A DNA stretch of 64,000 bases from Kutzneria kofuensis (GCF_014203355.1 NZ_JACHIR010000001.1:5520038-5584037), one strand, 5' to 3'; positions 52,334-64,000 are shown, counted from the first letter of the stretch. Numbers and translations: made by a program. Notes: a model not told the origin generated them from the letters alone.

Positions 52334-53665
52334 TCAGCACACGGCCGTGGGCGGCTTCGCCGTCAGGAAGTACTGGTCCACCAACGGGATCACGCAGGTG
52401 TTGCCGATGGCGTAGAGCTCGTGGCCCCCGCCGTCGTGGTAGACCGAGCCGCTGCCCGGCACCTGGGACACGACCCGGTTGGTCGCCGGGAAGTCGGTCC
52501 AGCTGCCGACGCCCAGCAGCGGCGGCAGGTCATGCGGCAACGGCCGCGGCGGATCGTTGACGGTGCCCGGCCAGTCGACGCACATCAGCGTGAACGGCAC
52601 CACCGTGCCGGCCGCGCCCAGCGCCGGGTCGATCCGGGCCAGCCGGTCGATGCTGGCGTGCAGCTCGGCGAAGCTGTGCGGCGCCGGCCACTCGTGGCAC
52701 TCGGACACCGGATAACCCACGCTGGGGTTGGGAAACGCCGACCTGTCACCCTGTTCGGCCTTGGCCAGGTCGGCCGCCAGCTGGGCGAAGTCCTTGCGGT
52801 CGCCGCGGACCAGCCGGCCGGCCATGGCCAGCTTGGCCGGCCAGTCCAGCGCCGCGGCGACGACCGCCGGCACGTCCCGGCCGTGCAGCGCGCAGTCGGC
52901 TTCGGCCGCGCACCACGCGGAGAACCGCTGTAGGCGAACCACGTTGTCCCGGGCGATGGCGTCCTGGGTCCGGTCGAAGTCACGGCTGTGGTCGCCGCCG
53001 CCGTCGATCACCATGGTCCGGACCCGGTCCGGGTACAGGTCGGCGTAGGTCTGGCCGTACACGCTGCCGTAGGAACCCATGTAGAGGTTCAGCCGGGCCA
53101 CGCCGAGCGCCCGACGGATGGCTTCCATGTCGCGGGCGTTGGTCAGCGTGTCCATGTGGTCGAACAGCGCGGGATCCTGTTGTCGACACACGTTCGCGGC
53201 GGTGCGGCTGTCGGCCGCGAGCCGGGTGAACTCCGCCGGCGAGGTCGGCAGCGGCGGCATTCCGTGCCATGGCACCGACTTCAGGCACGACCAGTCCATG
53301 ACCGGCGTGGACCTGCTGTTCATCAGGCCATAGCCGCGCGGATCCCACGTGACGATGTCCATGTGTTGCCGCAGCTGGTCGAACGGCTGCTTGCCCGGCG
53401 ACAGCATGCCGCTGCCCATGACCGTGATCCCGGCGGCGCCGGGGCCGCCGTAGTTCACCAGGACCGTGCCCTGCGACGGGCCGGTCGCCTTCAGCCGGCC
53501 CAGCGCGAGCGTGACCTTGCGGCCGTCGGGATGCTGCCAGTCCAACGGGACCGTGAGCGTGGTGCATTCCATGCCACCGTCGCACGGCCCCCAGGCCAGC
53601 GCGGCCGGCGCCGCCGGTGTCAGCGGCACTGCGGCCACAGTGAGTGCGAGGATCAGCGATTTCAT
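52334..53665 (-). CDS. Secreted alpha/beta hydrolase, tripeptidyl-aminopeptidase (S33) type
   Basis: 443 residues. Signal peptide about 1-24. NYGGPGAAG near 71 is the oxyanion loop, and the nucleophile is in GSYGS near 198 (family GxSxG variant with Tyr after Ser). The C-terminal cap contains GSWTDFPATNR near 387 for the acid Asp and HDGGGHELY near 413 for the His. Family members remove N-terminal tripeptides outside the cell. Eight cysteines suggest disulfides. Divergent from the two-component operon. Confidence 0.85.
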   Translation of the reverse strand: MKSLILALTVAAVPLTPAAPAALAWGPCDGGMECTTLTVPLDWQHPDGRKVTLALGRLKATGPSQGTVLVNYGGPGAAGITVMGSGMLSPGKQPFDQLRQHMDIVTWDPRGYGLMNSRSTPVMDWSCLKSVPWHGMPPLPTSPAEFTRLAADSRTAANVCRQQDPALFDHMDTLTNARDMEAIRRALGVARLNLYMGSYGSVYGQTYADLYPDRVRTMVIDGGGDHSRDFDRTQDAIARDNVVRLQRFSAWCAAEADCALHGRDVPAVVAAALDWPAKLAMAGRLVRGDRKDFAQLAADLAKAEQGDRSAFPNPSVGYPVSECHEWPAPHSFAELHASIDRLARIDPALGAAGTVVPFTLMCVDWPGTVNDPPRPLPHDLPPLLGVGSWTDFPATNRVVSQVPGSGSVYHDGGGHELYAIGNTCVIPLVDQYFLTAKPPTAVC

Positions 53666-53718
53666 ACCGCGACGATGCCGGGGCCGGCCCGGGTCCCGCG
53701 TCTGCCTGGCGACCCGTT

Positions 53719-53746
53719 CGCATCTCTGTCCCGAGACAGATGTGCG
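53719..53746. promoter_or_regulatory. 28-bp dyad upstream of the histidine kinase gene
   Basis: The core is TCTGTC-CCGA-GACAGA, and the outer CGCA/TGCG ends also pair, giving 11 of 14 complementary positions. A TAGCGT -10 lies at 53763-53768, so the dyad covers the expected -35 zone. It is a candidate binding site for the cognate response regulator, and could also serve the divergent hydrolase gene. Confidence 0.5.
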
Positions 53747-53775
53747 GCCCCCACGCGTCCACTAGCGTTGCGCCG

Positions 53776-54819
53776 ATGGGCTCACGACGGAGGCTCGTGC
53801 TGGGGGACTGCGGGATCGCGGTCGCCTACGTCGCGCTGCTGCTGTCGGCCACCGGTGTGCACGCGGCCGCTCCGGCGTGGTTGCGGGTGCTGATGCTGCT
53901 CGGAACCGTGCTGCCGGCCGGATCGCGTCGGCTGTGGCCGCTGCCGGTGTTCGCGTTCGTGCTGACGATGACGTGGCTGTCGGTACTGCTCGGCGCCATG
54001 GTGGATCCTTTTCTGGCGGCCGGGTTCTGCCTGTACCCGGTCGCGGTGGGCGAGATCGGCCCACGCCGGATCCCGGTGCTGGCCATGGTCCTGCTCGGAG
54101 CGGTCGGCGTGCTGGTCGGACGGGGCGTGGCTGGTCCGTTCTGGGCGTTCTCCGGAGTCGGCACTGTCCTGTTCGGCGCGCTGGTGCTCGGCGGGGCGTG
54201 GGCGATCGGCCGGGCCGTGCGCCGAAGTCGTTGCTACGCCGAGAGACTGGCCGAGCAGGCGGTGATGGCGGAGCGGCTGCGCATCGCCCGCGAGCTGCAC
54301 GACGTGGTGGCGCACAGCCTCGGCGTCATCGCGGTGAAGGCCGGGGTGGCCAACCACCTGCCGGAGTCCGCGCCGGATGCGTTGCGAGTCATCGAATCCA
54401 CCAGCCGGGAAGCGTTGGCGGAGATGCGTCGCATGCTGGGCGTGCTCCGGGCCGAGGAGCCGCTGAGCCCGGCGCCGGGCCTGACGCAGCTGCCGCAACT
54501 TGCCGCCGTGGCCCGGGAAATGGGGGTGGAGACGAATGTGGACGTGCGCGGTGGGCCGCTGCCGGAAGGGGTCGACCTCGCGGTGTACCGGATCGTGCAG
54601 GAGGCCCTCACCAACGTGGTCAAGCACGCCGCCCCGACGAGTTGCCGGGTGCTGGTGGACGTGACCGACACCGAGGTGCGGGTGGACGTCACCAACCAGG
54701 GCCGGCACAGCGGGCTGCGCGGCATGCGGGAACGGGTCGCGATGTTCGACGGCGCTCTCACCGCCGGCCCGCGCCCCGGCGGCGGGTTTGCCGTCTCCGC
54801 AAGGCTTCCGTATGACTAG
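53776..54819 (+). CDS. Sensor histidine kinase, NarL-type (HisKA_3) family
   Basis: 347 residues. Four or five N-terminal helices (about 10-140), the dimerisation/phosphoacceptor segment [15 protein letters not shown] with His175, and an HATPase region ([15 protein letters not shown] near 272; GLRGMRERV near 314). TAGCGT 8 nt upstream of the ATG and the lack of a ribosome site suggest a leaderless transcript. Overlaps the response regulator by 8 bp. Signal unknown. Confidence 0.88.
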   Translation: MGSRRRLVLGDCGIAVAYVALLLSATGVHAAAPAWLRVLMLLGTVLPAGSRRLWPLPVFAFVLTMTWLSVLLGAMVDPFLAAGFCLYPVAVGEIGPRRIPVLAMVLLGAVGVLVGRGVAGPFWAFSGVGTVLFGALVLGGAWAIGRAVRRSRCYAERLAEQAVMAERLRIARELHDVVAHSLGVIAVKAGVANHLPESAPDALRVIESTSREALAEMRRMLGVLRAEEPLSPAPGLTQLPQLAAVAREMGVETNVDVRGGPLPEGVDLAVYRIVQEALTNVVKHAAPTSCRVLVDVTDTEVRVDVTNQGRHSGLRGMRERVAMFDGALTAGPRPGGGFAVSARLPYD

Positions 54820-55465
54820 CGTGCTCATCGCCGACGACCAGGCGTTGCTGCGCGGCACGTTCCGGCTGCTGATCGACAGCGACCCGGAGCTGGAGACGGT
54901 CGGCGAGGCGGGCAACGGCGCCGAGGCGGTCGAACTGGCCCGGGAGCACAGGCCCGACGTGGTGCTGATGGACATCCGGATGCCGGTACTGGACGGTGTC
55001 GAGGCGACCCGCCGGATTTGCGCCGAGCTGGCCACCAAGGTGCTCGTGCTGACCATGTTCGACCTGGACCGGTACGTGTTCGCCGCGCTGCGGGCCGGGG
55101 CGAGCGGCTTCCTGCTCAAGGACACGCCGCCGGCCGAGCTGCTGTCCGCGATCCGCATCGTCGCCGCGGGCGACGCGCTGCTGTCGCCGTCGGTCACCCG
55201 GCGGCTGATCGCCGAGTTCGGCCGGACGCCCGCGTTGGCGCGCCCGACGCTGGCCGGCGTCACCCAGCGGGAGCAGGACGTGCTGCGGCTGGTCGGGCGC
55301 GGGCTGTCCAACGCGGAGATCGCCGGCCGGCTGCACCTGGGCGTCGGGACCGTGAAGACGCACGTGAGCCACCTGCTCGCCAAGTTCGCCGTGCGGGACC
55401 GCGCACAACTGGTCGTCATCGCCTACGAATCCGGCCTGATCACCCCGAATTCCGGTTCACTATGA
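54812..55465 (+). CDS. Response regulator, NarL/FixJ (LuxR-HTH) family
   Basis: 217 residues. Receiver domain 1-120 with phosphoacceptor Asp54 (VVLMDIRMP), Thr near 83 and Lys near 105 (LLKDTPP). LuxR-type HTH near 150-210 ([39 protein letters not shown]). Start ATG 54812 within the kinase end. The dyad at 53719 is a likely autoregulatory site. Confidence 0.92.
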   Translation: MTSVLIADDQALLRGTFRLLIDSDPELETVGEAGNGAEAVELAREHRPDVVLMDIRMPVLDGVEATRRICAELATKVLVLTMFDLDRYVFAALRAGASGFLLKDTPPAELLSAIRIVAAGDALLSPSVTRRLIAEFGRTPALARPTLAGVTQREQDVLRLVGRGLSNAEIAGRLHLGVGTVKTHVSHLLAKFAVRDRAQLVVIAYESGLITPNSGSL

Positions 55466-55666
55466 TCATGCCGATCACCCTTCAGGGCGATTCATCCCGA
55501 TTCACCATTGGCCGTGAAGGGCGTGAAAACCGCCGCCGAGCTGCATGGATGTGATTTGGTTCACGGGTGGCCCGGAACCGACCCTGGCAATCCGGACAGG
55601 CAACTCTTAAGGTCTTCACGGTTTCCTCTTCAGCTTCTCCGCAGGTCGATACCCGAGGCTTGTCGC

Positions 55667-56626
55667 ATGGGTCGAAATTCCCGGCCGGCGTGGACGCGCC
55701 ACCGAGTGCTGGTGATGCTCGCGGCCGTTGTCGCCGGCGCCGGGCTGGCTGCCGTCGTGGTCGGCGTGGACGGCAGCGTCGCCGCGTCCCCGGTGGCGGG
55801 CACGCCCCAGCCCAAGGCCCGGTCCGCGGCCGCCACCGGCACGCTGACCAAGACCGCCGCCCCGACGGCGTCCGTCGACGCCACCTCCGTCCCCGTGACG
55901 GATCCGACCGCGGCGCTCGCCGCCGCCATGGCCCCGCTGAACGCGGACAAGAGCGGCGACTTCTCGGTGGCCGTGCTCAACCAGGACACCGGCGTCACCG
56001 CCAGCTACAACGCCGACGAGAAGTACCCGACCGCCAGCATCGTCAAGGCCGACATCCTCGCCGTGCTGCTGTACCAGTCGCAGCAGCAGGGCACGCCGCT
56101 CACCGACGACGAGGACCAGGCCGCCACCAAGATGATCGAGGCCAGCGACAACGACTCCGCCACGACGCTGTGGGACGACGTGGGCAGCGCCGCCGGCATG
56201 GCGACGGCCAACGCCGCCTTCGGCCTGCGCAACACGGTGCCCGGCGCGGACGACTACTGGGGCCTGACCACCACGACCGTCGCCGACCAGCTCACCGTGA
56301 TGAACGTGCTCACGTCGGGCAAGTCGCCGCTGGACGAGGCCTCCCGCAAGTACGCCGCCGACCTCATGCACGAGGTCGAGCCCGACCAGGTGTGGGGCGT
56401 GTCGGCCGCCGCGGACCCCGGCACCACGCCGGCGTTGAAGAACGGCTGGCTGCCCATCGACTCCGACGACGACCTGTGGGCGATCAACAGCATCGGCCAG
56501 GTCAGCCACGGCGGCCACAGCTACCTGGTGGCGTTCCTGTCCAGTTCACAGCCCGACGAGCAGACCGGCATCGACCAGGCGTCGGCCGTCTGCAAGGCCG
56601 CCGTCGCGGCGGTGGCCGGCCGCTGA
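55667..56626 (+). CDS. Exported class A beta-lactamase-like serine hydrolase
   Basis: 319 residues. One N-terminal membrane/signal segment (12-35), an Ala/Thr/Pro linker to about 80, then the penicillin-recognising fold: SxxK at Ser124-Ile-Val-Lys127, SDN at 160-162, and a KNG at the place of KTG near 265. The catalytic serine and lysine are present. No omega-loop ExxxN typical of true class A enzymes is obvious, so a peptidoglycan or other hydrolase role is equally possible. ATG 55667. Confidence 0.8.
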   Translation: MGRNSRPAWTRHRVLVMLAAVVAGAGLAAVVVGVDGSVAASPVAGTPQPKARSAAATGTLTKTAAPTASVDATSVPVTDPTAALAAAMAPLNADKSGDFSVAVLNQDTGVTASYNADEKYPTASIVKADILAVLLYQSQQQGTPLTDDEDQAATKMIEASDNDSATTLWDDVGSAAGMATANAAFGLRNTVPGADDYWGLTTTTVADQLTVMNVLTSGKSPLDEASRKYAADLMHEVEPDQVWGVSAAADPGTTPALKNGWLPIDSDDDLWAINSIGQVSHGGHSYLVAFLSSSQPDEQTGIDQASAVCKAAVAAVAGR

Positions 56627-56740
56627 CGAACGCGAATGTGGTTCAGATATCGGCCGGAACCGGTCGCGAATGGCCGCAATCACTGCGCCGAACGGCCCCA
56701 ACAGGGCAGACAAACCCGCGCCGAGGCGGACAATGGCGGG

Positions 56741-57487
56741 ATGAAGTGGTTCCCGTGGCGGCGCCGTCACGCCGAGCACGACACGCCCGTCGTCGAGCCC
56801 GACTCCGACCAGGTGGCGGAGTGGCTGGAACCTGCAACGGAGAACCCGCGGGCCCGGGCCGAGCGGTTCTGGGCGCGCTGGTACGAGCTGTTGCCGCAGA
56901 TCAACTCCGCCCTCGGCGACAGCGAGCCGAAGCGGATCGAGCACCTGCTGTGCGAGGAGGTCGCGGCGATCCACCCGGAGCTGCACTTCTCGGTGGAACG
57001 CGGCCAGCGCGCCGTCTACGCCCTCGTCGTCACCGGGCAGGAGCGCCCCGACCTGCGTCCGTTCACCGACGCGTGGCAGGCGGCCGCGCCGCCGGAGGAC
57101 ATGATCTGGGAGTACCACGACTCGGTGCCGCCCGTGCCGGACCCGACCGAGGTCACCGTCAACATCGGCGACCACCGGCTGCGCCTGGCCGACGTGCGCG
57201 TCGTGGCACAGGTGGACCGGGACGCCGGCGTCGTCGACGTCGCCGTGCACCATCCGGAACTGGGGTCGCTGACCGACGAGGCCCGCACCGCGATGACCTT
57301 CCTGCCGCTCGACGCCACCCTCGGCGAGCGCCTCGCGGCCGAGCGGCTGCGGCGCGTGGAGACGGCGGAGTCCGCCCCGGATCACGGCATCACGCTGCTG
57401 GAGCTGCGGACGATCGTGCGCGGGCTGGCGGGCCAGGACGCCGACGGCAATCCGATCGAGCACACCACCCCCAGCGGTGACGCCTGA
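56741..57487 (+). CDS. Conserved hypothetical protein upstream of ligA
   Basis: 248 residues, soluble, acidic. It has a basic start (MKWFPWRRRH), a helix-rich N-half (ARAERFWARWYELLPQINSALGD) and a mixed beta region (HPELHFSVERGQRAVYALVVTG, RLADVRVVAQVDRDAGVVDVAVHHPELG). Not recognised. 39 bp upstream of ligA on the same strand. Confidence 0.72.
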   Translation: MKWFPWRRRHAEHDTPVVEPDSDQVAEWLEPATENPRARAERFWARWYELLPQINSALGDSEPKRIEHLLCEEVAAIHPELHFSVERGQRAVYALVVTGQERPDLRPFTDAWQAAAPPEDMIWEYHDSVPPVPDPTEVTVNIGDHRLRLADVRVVAQVDRDAGVVDVAVHHPELGSLTDEARTAMTFLPLDATLGERLAAERLRRVETAESAPDHGITLLELRTIVRGLAGQDADGNPIEHTTPSGDA

Positions 57488-57514
57488 CGGCCGGAAACTG
57501 TCGGGGGTCACCGC

Positions 57515-60067
<2,553 letters not shown>

Positions 60068-60230
60068 CACTTCTCCTCGCTTCGTGCCGAGCCCACGCCC
60101 TGGCCGAACCGGAACGTACTGGAGGAGTCGCGGACAGTCCAAGCCGTTGTCGGCCAACCATGACAGTCTTAGCTCGATCGAATGAATCGGCCCCATTGCC
60201 GTTGCGGCTGCGTCAGGGCACGGTCGAAGC

Positions 60231-60938
60231 ATGCTGCAAGCCTGTCTGAACGGGAGTCGGGCGCGGGACGAGCATCCCGCGCTGCCGGTCACGCCCCAGG
60301 AGTTGGCCGCCGACGCGGCGGCCGTCGCCGAACTCGGAGTGACCGCGCTGCACGTGCATCCGCGTGATACCGCGGGTGAAGAGGTGCTCGCCGGGCCGGA
60401 GGTGGCCACCGCCGTCTCGGTGGTGCGGGCCGCGGTGCCGGGGCTGGAGATCAGCGTGACCACCGGGGCGTGGATCCAGCCGGATCCGGTGCGGCGCGCG
60501 GAACTTGTCGCCGGCTGGGCCGTGCTGGCCGCCGGCCGTCCCGACACCGCTTCCGTGAACGTGCACGAGGACGGCTGGCAGCAGGTCTGCGCCGCGTTGC
60601 ACTCCGCCGGGGTCGGCATCGAACTCGGCGTGTTCCACGTGCAAGCCGCACAGACGTTGCGCGCCAACGGGTTCCCGCCCGGCTCCGTCCGAGTCTTGGC
60701 CGAAGTCCAGCCGGGGGACGCGCCGGAGCCGTTGCTGGACGCCCTTTCCTGGTCGAACCTGCCGATTCTGTTGCACGGTCAGGACGACGACGCGTGGTCG
60801 GTGTTCGGCGAGGCCGTGCGGCTCGGGCTGTCCACCAGGATGGGACTGGAGGACGCCTTGTGCCGCCCCGACGGCACGCCGGCCCTCGGCAACGCCGACC
60901 TGATCGCGGCGGCGCGAGGGATGCTCAGGACCATGTGA
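60231..60938 (+). CDS. BKACE (DUF849, 3-keto-5-aminohexanoate cleavage enzyme) family protein
   Basis: 235 residues, shorter than the usual 270-310. LHVHPRD near 43-49 gives the zinc-type histidines, TTGAWIQPDP near 75 the substrate loop, and SVNVHEDGW near 108 the next beta-strand. RMGLEDAL near 206 is the conserved C-terminal mark. Family members cleave beta-keto acids with acetyl-CoA. The short length and the absence of other lysine-fermentation genes make the substrate uncertain. Confidence 0.8.
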   Translation: MLQACLNGSRARDEHPALPVTPQELAADAAAVAELGVTALHVHPRDTAGEEVLAGPEVATAVSVVRAAVPGLEISVTTGAWIQPDPVRRAELVAGWAVLAAGRPDTASVNVHEDGWQQVCAALHSAGVGIELGVFHVQAAQTLRANGFPPGSVRVLAEVQPGDAPEPLLDALSWSNLPILLHGQDDDAWSVFGEAVRLGLSTRMGLEDALCRPDGTPALGNADLIAAARGMLRTM

Positions 60939-61007
60939 CGATTCGTGCTGACTGGCGTGGGTCAATTGCCGTGCATGGCAATGGAAATTGGGGCCGGCGT
61001 CGGCTGC

Positions 61008-61661
61008 TCAGTCCGGCAGCACGACCGCGACGATCCCGGCCAGGTGCGCCAGCCTCGCCAACTCCGCCGCCCGGAACATCGGCCCGCCCGGCCTCCCGAC
61101 CAGCAGCACCCGCTCCGGCTTGCCCAGCGGCGTGGCGGCGAGCTCCGTGCCCAGCTCCTGCCAGGTCTCCGGCACCCAGTCCTCTTCGCCGTCCAGAATC
61201 GTCGCCCGCGGCAGCGGCATCCACGGCACGGCGACCATCCGCGTCTCCGGCGCCGCGGTGCTCGCGGCCAGCCGGCGCACGCCGTCGCCGTCGTGCGTGA
61301 TGACCAGCGCCCAGCCGGCGCGCACGATGCGCGGCACGCCCTCGGCGAAGATGGCCAGCCCCTGGTCGGGCTGCGCGGCGATCTCCTCGACCAGTTCGAG
61401 CTCGCGGTGCGTGTTCAGCACGCCCGCGTACGGGCGGACGGCGTCCACCTCGACGCCCTCGACCGACTCGGCGGCGGTGATCAGCGCGTCCGGCAGCCGG
61501 CCGGACGGCAGCTCCACCACCAGGTCGTCGATCGCCAGGCCCGGCGCGCGCTCCACCACGTCCACGCTGAGGATGTCAGCCCCGATCTCGCCGAGCGCGG
61601 TCGCCACCGCGCCCAGGGTGCCGGGTCGGTCCGGGAGCTGCACCCGGATCAGGAAGGACAC
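61008..61661 (-). CDS. ACT domain-containing protein (Rv3013-like)
   Basis: 217 residues. ACT fold at 1-75 (FLIRVQLPDRPGTLGAVATALGEIGADILSVDVVERAPG). A second part at 85-217 ends in ERVLLVGRPGGPMFRAAELARLAHLAGIVAVV and resembles a small GNAT-like or sensor domain. Probably a ligand-responsive regulator of unknown target. GTG start with GGAGGCG 9 nt upstream. Divergent from gatC across 235 bp. Confidence 0.85.
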   Translation of the reverse strand: MSFLIRVQLPDRPGTLGAVATALGEIGADILSVDVVERAPGLAIDDLVVELPSGRLPDALITAAESVEGVEVDAVRPYAGVLNTHRELELVEEIAAQPDQGLAIFAEGVPRIVRAGWALVITHDGDGVRRLAASTAAPETRMVAVPWMPLPRATILDGEEDWVPETWQELGTELAATPLGKPERVLLVGRPGGPMFRAAELARLAHLAGIVAVVLPD

Positions 61662-61896
61662 CGCGGAACGCCTCCATGCCTAACTCGTGCGCGGGACCTC
61701 GTCGCCCGCACTCGGCCGCCGATTGTCGCAGACCGGCGACCGTGATGAGGATCGTCGTCCGCTCCGACGAGACGCGGGCCATCCGCTTCGCGGGATCGTG
61801 CGGCCCCGATACCCGCTCGGAGCTGCGCGGTCGCGCGTCCTAGACTCGATCGGTCATGCACGTTAGCCCCGCTCACGCTTGGAGGAGCACCTCCGC

Positions 61897-62196
61897 ATGC
61901 CCAGCATCTCCCGAGACGAGGTCGCGCACCTCGCCCGGCTGGCCAGGTTGGCCGTGACAGACGACGAGCTGGACCTGTTCGCCGGCCAGTTGGACGCCAT
62001 CCTGAACGCGGTGGCCCAGGTCAGCGAGGTTTCCCAGCAGGACGTGCCGCCGACCTCGCACGCCGTGCCGCTGACCAACGTGTTCCGCGAGGACGTCGTC
62101 CGCCCGAGCCTGACCCAGCAGCAGGCGCTGTCCGGCGCGCCGGCCGCCGAGGAGGGCCGCTTCCGCGTGCCCCGCATCCTGGGGGAGGAGCAGTGA
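61897..62196 (+). CDS. gatC: Asp/Glu-tRNA amidotransferase subunit C
   Basis: 99 residues, standard. [15 protein letters not shown] at the start, [20 protein letters not shown] near 53-72 and FRVPRIL at the end are GatC signatures. It stabilises GatA in the GatCAB complex that makes Gln-tRNA and Asn-tRNA. GGAGGAG lies 9 nt upstream of ATG. TAGACT at 61841 may be the -10. Its stop overlaps a 27-codon ORF. Confidence 0.96.
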   Translation: MPSISRDEVAHLARLARLAVTDDELDLFAGQLDAILNAVAQVSEVSQQDVPPTSHAVPLTNVFREDVVRPSLTQQQALSGAPAAEEGRFRVPRILGEEQ

Positions 62197-62276
62197 ACGA
62201 GCTTGCCGAGTTCACCATTCAGCGCAGCGAGCTTCTGCTCGCGACTCCGACGAGCTCTGCGAGGAGGATGTCGTGA
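62193..62276 (+). CDS. 27-codon ORF bridging gatC and gatA
   Basis: GTG 62193 overlaps the gatC stop (GTGA) and has GGAGGAG 5 nt upstream. The TGA at 62274-62276 overlaps the gatA GTG (GTGA). The peptide ([20 protein letters not shown]...) resembles nothing known to me. Most likely it keeps ribosomes moving from gatC to gatA, a translational-coupling device. It could also be a remnant of sequence duplication. Confidence 0.45.
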   Translation: MNELAEFTIQRSELLLATPTSSARRMS

Positions 62277-63790
62277 GCGAGCTCATCAGGCTGTCGGCTG
62301 CCGACCTGGCCGACAAGATCCACAAGCGTGAGGTCTCCGCGGTCGAGGTGACGCAGGCCCACCTGGACCGGATCGCCGAGGTCGACGGGGCCGTGCACGC
62401 CTTCCTGCACGTCAACACCGAAGGCGCGCTGGCCGCCGCGGCCAAGGTCGACGAGCGGATCGCCGTCGGCGAGGTCGCGTCCCCGCTGGCCGGCGTGCCG
62501 CTGGCGCTCAAGGACGTGCTGACCACGGTCGACGAGCCCACCACCGTCGGCTCCAAGATCCTCGAGAACTGGCTGCCGCCGTACGACGCCACCGTCACCG
62601 AGCGGCTGCGGGCCGCCGGCGTCGTCATCCTCGGCAAGACCAACATGGACGAGTTCGCGATGGGCTCCTCCACCGAGAACTCCGCGTACGGGCCGACCCG
62701 CAACCCGTGGGACCTGGAGCGCATCCCCGGCGGCTCCGGCGGCGGCTCGTCCGCGTCGCTGGCCGCCTTCGAGGCGCCACTGGCCATCGGCACCGACACC
62801 GGCGGCTCGATCCGCCAGCCCGGCGCGGTCACCGGCACCGTCGGCGTGAAGCCGACCTACGGCACCGTGTCCCGCTACGGCCTGGTGGCCTTCTCCTCGT
62901 CGCTGGACCAGGCCGGGCCGTGCGCGCGCACCGTGCTCGACGCCGCCCTGCTGCACGAGGTGATCGCCGGCTACGACCCGATGGACTCCACCTCCATCAA
63001 CGAGCCGGTGCGCCCCGTCGTCGAGGCCGCCCGCCAGGGCGCGACCGGCGACCTCAAGGGCGTCAGGGTCGGAGTGGTGCGGGAGTTCCGCGGCGAGGGC
63101 TACCAGCAGGGCGTCATCGACTGCTTCGACGCCGCCGTGCAGCAGCTGCGCGACCTCGGAGCCGAGGTCGTCGAGGTCTCCTGCCCGCACTTCGAGTACG
63201 CGCTCGGCGCGTACTACCTGATCGCGCCGAGCGAGGCCTCGTCCAACCTGGCCCGCTTCGACGCCATGCGCTACGGCCTGCGGGTCAGCGGCGAGGGCGA
63301 GCTGTCCGCCGAGCAGGTCATGTCGCTGACCCGGGAGGCCGGTTTCGGGCCCGAGGTGAAGCGGCGCATCATCCTCGGCACGTACGCGCTGTCCGCCGGC
63401 TACTACGACGCCTACTACGGCTCGGCGCAGAAGGTCCGCACGCTCATCTCGCGCGACTTCTCCTCGGCGTTCGAGCAGGTGGACGTGCTGGTCGCGCCGA
63501 CGACGCCGACCACGGCGTTCAAGATCGGCGAGCGGATCGACGACCCGCTCGCGATGTACCTCAACGACCTGTGCACCATCCCGTCCAACCTGGCCGGCAA
63601 CGCCGCGCTGAGCGTGCCGTCCGGGCTGGCCGCCGAGGACGGCCTGCCGACCGGCCTCCAGGTGATGGCGCCCGCGCTGGCCGACGAGCGGATGTACCGC
63701 GTCGCCGCCGCGTACGAGGTCGCCCGCGACGCCGCGCAGGGCGGTCCGCTGATCAACCGCGTGCCCGAACTGGAGGCGATCTCGCGATGA
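62273..63790 (+). CDS. gatA: Asp/Glu-tRNA amidotransferase subunit A
   Basis: 505 residues. Amidase signature with the triad Lys80 (ALKDV), cis-Ser155 (GGSGGGSS) and nucleophile Ser179 (DTGGSIRQP). Hydrolyses glutamine and passes ammonia to GatB. GTG start with GAGGAGG upstream. The next gene overlaps by 4 bp (ATGA). Confidence 0.97.
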   Translation: MSELIRLSAADLADKIHKREVSAVEVTQAHLDRIAEVDGAVHAFLHVNTEGALAAAAKVDERIAVGEVASPLAGVPLALKDVLTTVDEPTTVGSKILENWLPPYDATVTERLRAAGVVILGKTNMDEFAMGSSTENSAYGPTRNPWDLERIPGGSGGGSSASLAAFEAPLAIGTDTGGSIRQPGAVTGTVGVKPTYGTVSRYGLVAFSSSLDQAGPCARTVLDAALLHEVIAGYDPMDSTSINEPVRPVVEAARQGATGDLKGVRVGVVREFRGEGYQQGVIDCFDAAVQQLRDLGAEVVEVSCPHFEYALGAYYLIAPSEASSNLARFDAMRYGLRVSGEGELSAEQVMSLTREAGFGPEVKRRIILGTYALSAGYYDAYYGSAQKVRTLISRDFSSAFEQVDVLVAPTTPTTAFKIGERIDDPLAMYLNDLCTIPSNLAGNAALSVPSGLAAEDGLPTGLQVMAPALADERMYRVAAAYEVARDAAQGGPLINRVPELEAISR

Positions 63791-63984
63791 ACGTCAACAA
63801 GATCCGCCTGGTCATCACCGTCGTCGGCTCGGCCGTCGGCGTGGTCGCGGCCGGCGCGCAGGTGCGCAAGGCCGTGCAGAAGGGCGACAAGCTGTCCCTG
63901 GTGAACGCGCTCGCCAGCGTGCTGGTGGCCGTCACCGGTGGGGCGCTCGCGATCCGTGGGGCACGAAAGGACGAGGAAGCGTGA
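63787..63984 (+). CDS. Small membrane protein between gatA and gatB
   Basis: 65 residues. Two hydrophobic segments (about 5-23 and 38-57) separated by a charged loop ([13 protein letters not shown]). ATGA overlap with gatA and GTGA overlap with the next start put it inside the gat operon. Function unknown. Confidence 0.75.
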   Translation: MNVNKIRLVITVVGSAVGVVAAGAQVRKAVQKGDKLSLVNALASVLVAVTGGALAIRGARKDEEA

Positions 63985-64000
63985 CCGCCGTGGCCGAGGT
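63981..64000 (+). CDS. gatB: Probable gatB, first bases only
   Basis: GTGACCGCCGTGGCCGAGGT reads MTAVAEV, the usual opening of actinobacterial GatB. It overlaps the small membrane-protein stop by 4 bp and is cut by the window end. Assignment rests on operon position and seven residues. Confidence 0.5.

Noticed and set aside
55667-56626. Genuine antibiotic-resistance beta-lactamase
   Set aside because: SxxK and SDN are present, but KTG is KNG and the omega-loop Glu motif is not evident; a cell-wall hydrolase is as likely.

Overview
The window is very GC-rich, densely coded actinobacterial chromosome. Frequent GTG starts, 1-4 bp ATGA/GTGA gene overlaps, leaderless-looking starts and secreted carbohydrate-active enzymes suggest a filamentous actinomycete. 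I lean to Pseudonocardiaceae (Kutzneria/Amycolatopsis-like), but that placement is inference. No IS element, prophage, rRNA, tRNA or CRISPR array was recognised.

From memory of the Mycobacterium tuberculosis gene order, much of the window follows Rv3041c to Rv3011c: ABC ATPase, echA-type hydratase, methyltransferase, THUMP-like protein, hexapeptide acyltransferase, GT4, GH57, methyltransferase, etfB-etfA, GNAT, PlsC, cysteine desulfurase, mnmA, MetE-like protein, ligA, ACT protein, gatC and gatA. Other genes are inserted into this backbone.

Regions. 1-6.1 kb: 3' part of a mycocerosate-synthase-type reducing PKS (AT-DH-ER-KR-ACP; the KS lies just outside the window), convergent with a stand-alone reductase. 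6.3-12.8 kb: accessory genes, including a secreted protein with an internal duplication, a membrane/TPR protein with traces of an M50 fold, a cysteine dioxygenase-rhodanese pair, a 541-aa unknown, and an ECF sigma factor coupled to a VOC protein. 12.8-27.3 kb: glgX, the hydratase-methyltransferase-THUMP run, and a glucan block (GT4, GH57, methyltransferase) interrupted by a secreted S53 peptidase. 27.3-36 kb: DegV, etfBA, an OlsB/OlsA-like acyltransferase pair, MFS, cysteine desulfurase, mnmA and a RhaM-like protein. 36-48.8 kb: an accessory segment with an ngcEFG-type GlcNAc/chitobiose ABC transporter, a LysR regulator facing a dehydratase, a GGDEF protein and YbjQ-type proteins, ending in a secreted GH18 chitinase plus 3D-domain operon. 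49-64 kb: MetE-like protein, GH9 cellulase, S33-type hydrolase, a two-component system, a beta-lactamase-like protein, ligA, ACT protein, gatC, gatA and the first bases of a probable gatB.

The most coherent system is a chitin module. A strong DasR-type operator precedes ngcE and two more, 21 bp apart, lie upstream of the chitinase operon. One repressor could therefore link secreted chitin hydrolysis to uptake of the products. The transporter has no ATPase of its own, so it probably uses a shared MsiK-type ATPase encoded elsewhere.

Other points of interest are a 27-codon ORF bridging gatC and gatA through GTGA overlaps at both ends, a family of long hairpins sharing a CATTCC core, a 31-bp tandem repeat array with another copy 37 kb away, and several palindromic operator candidates.
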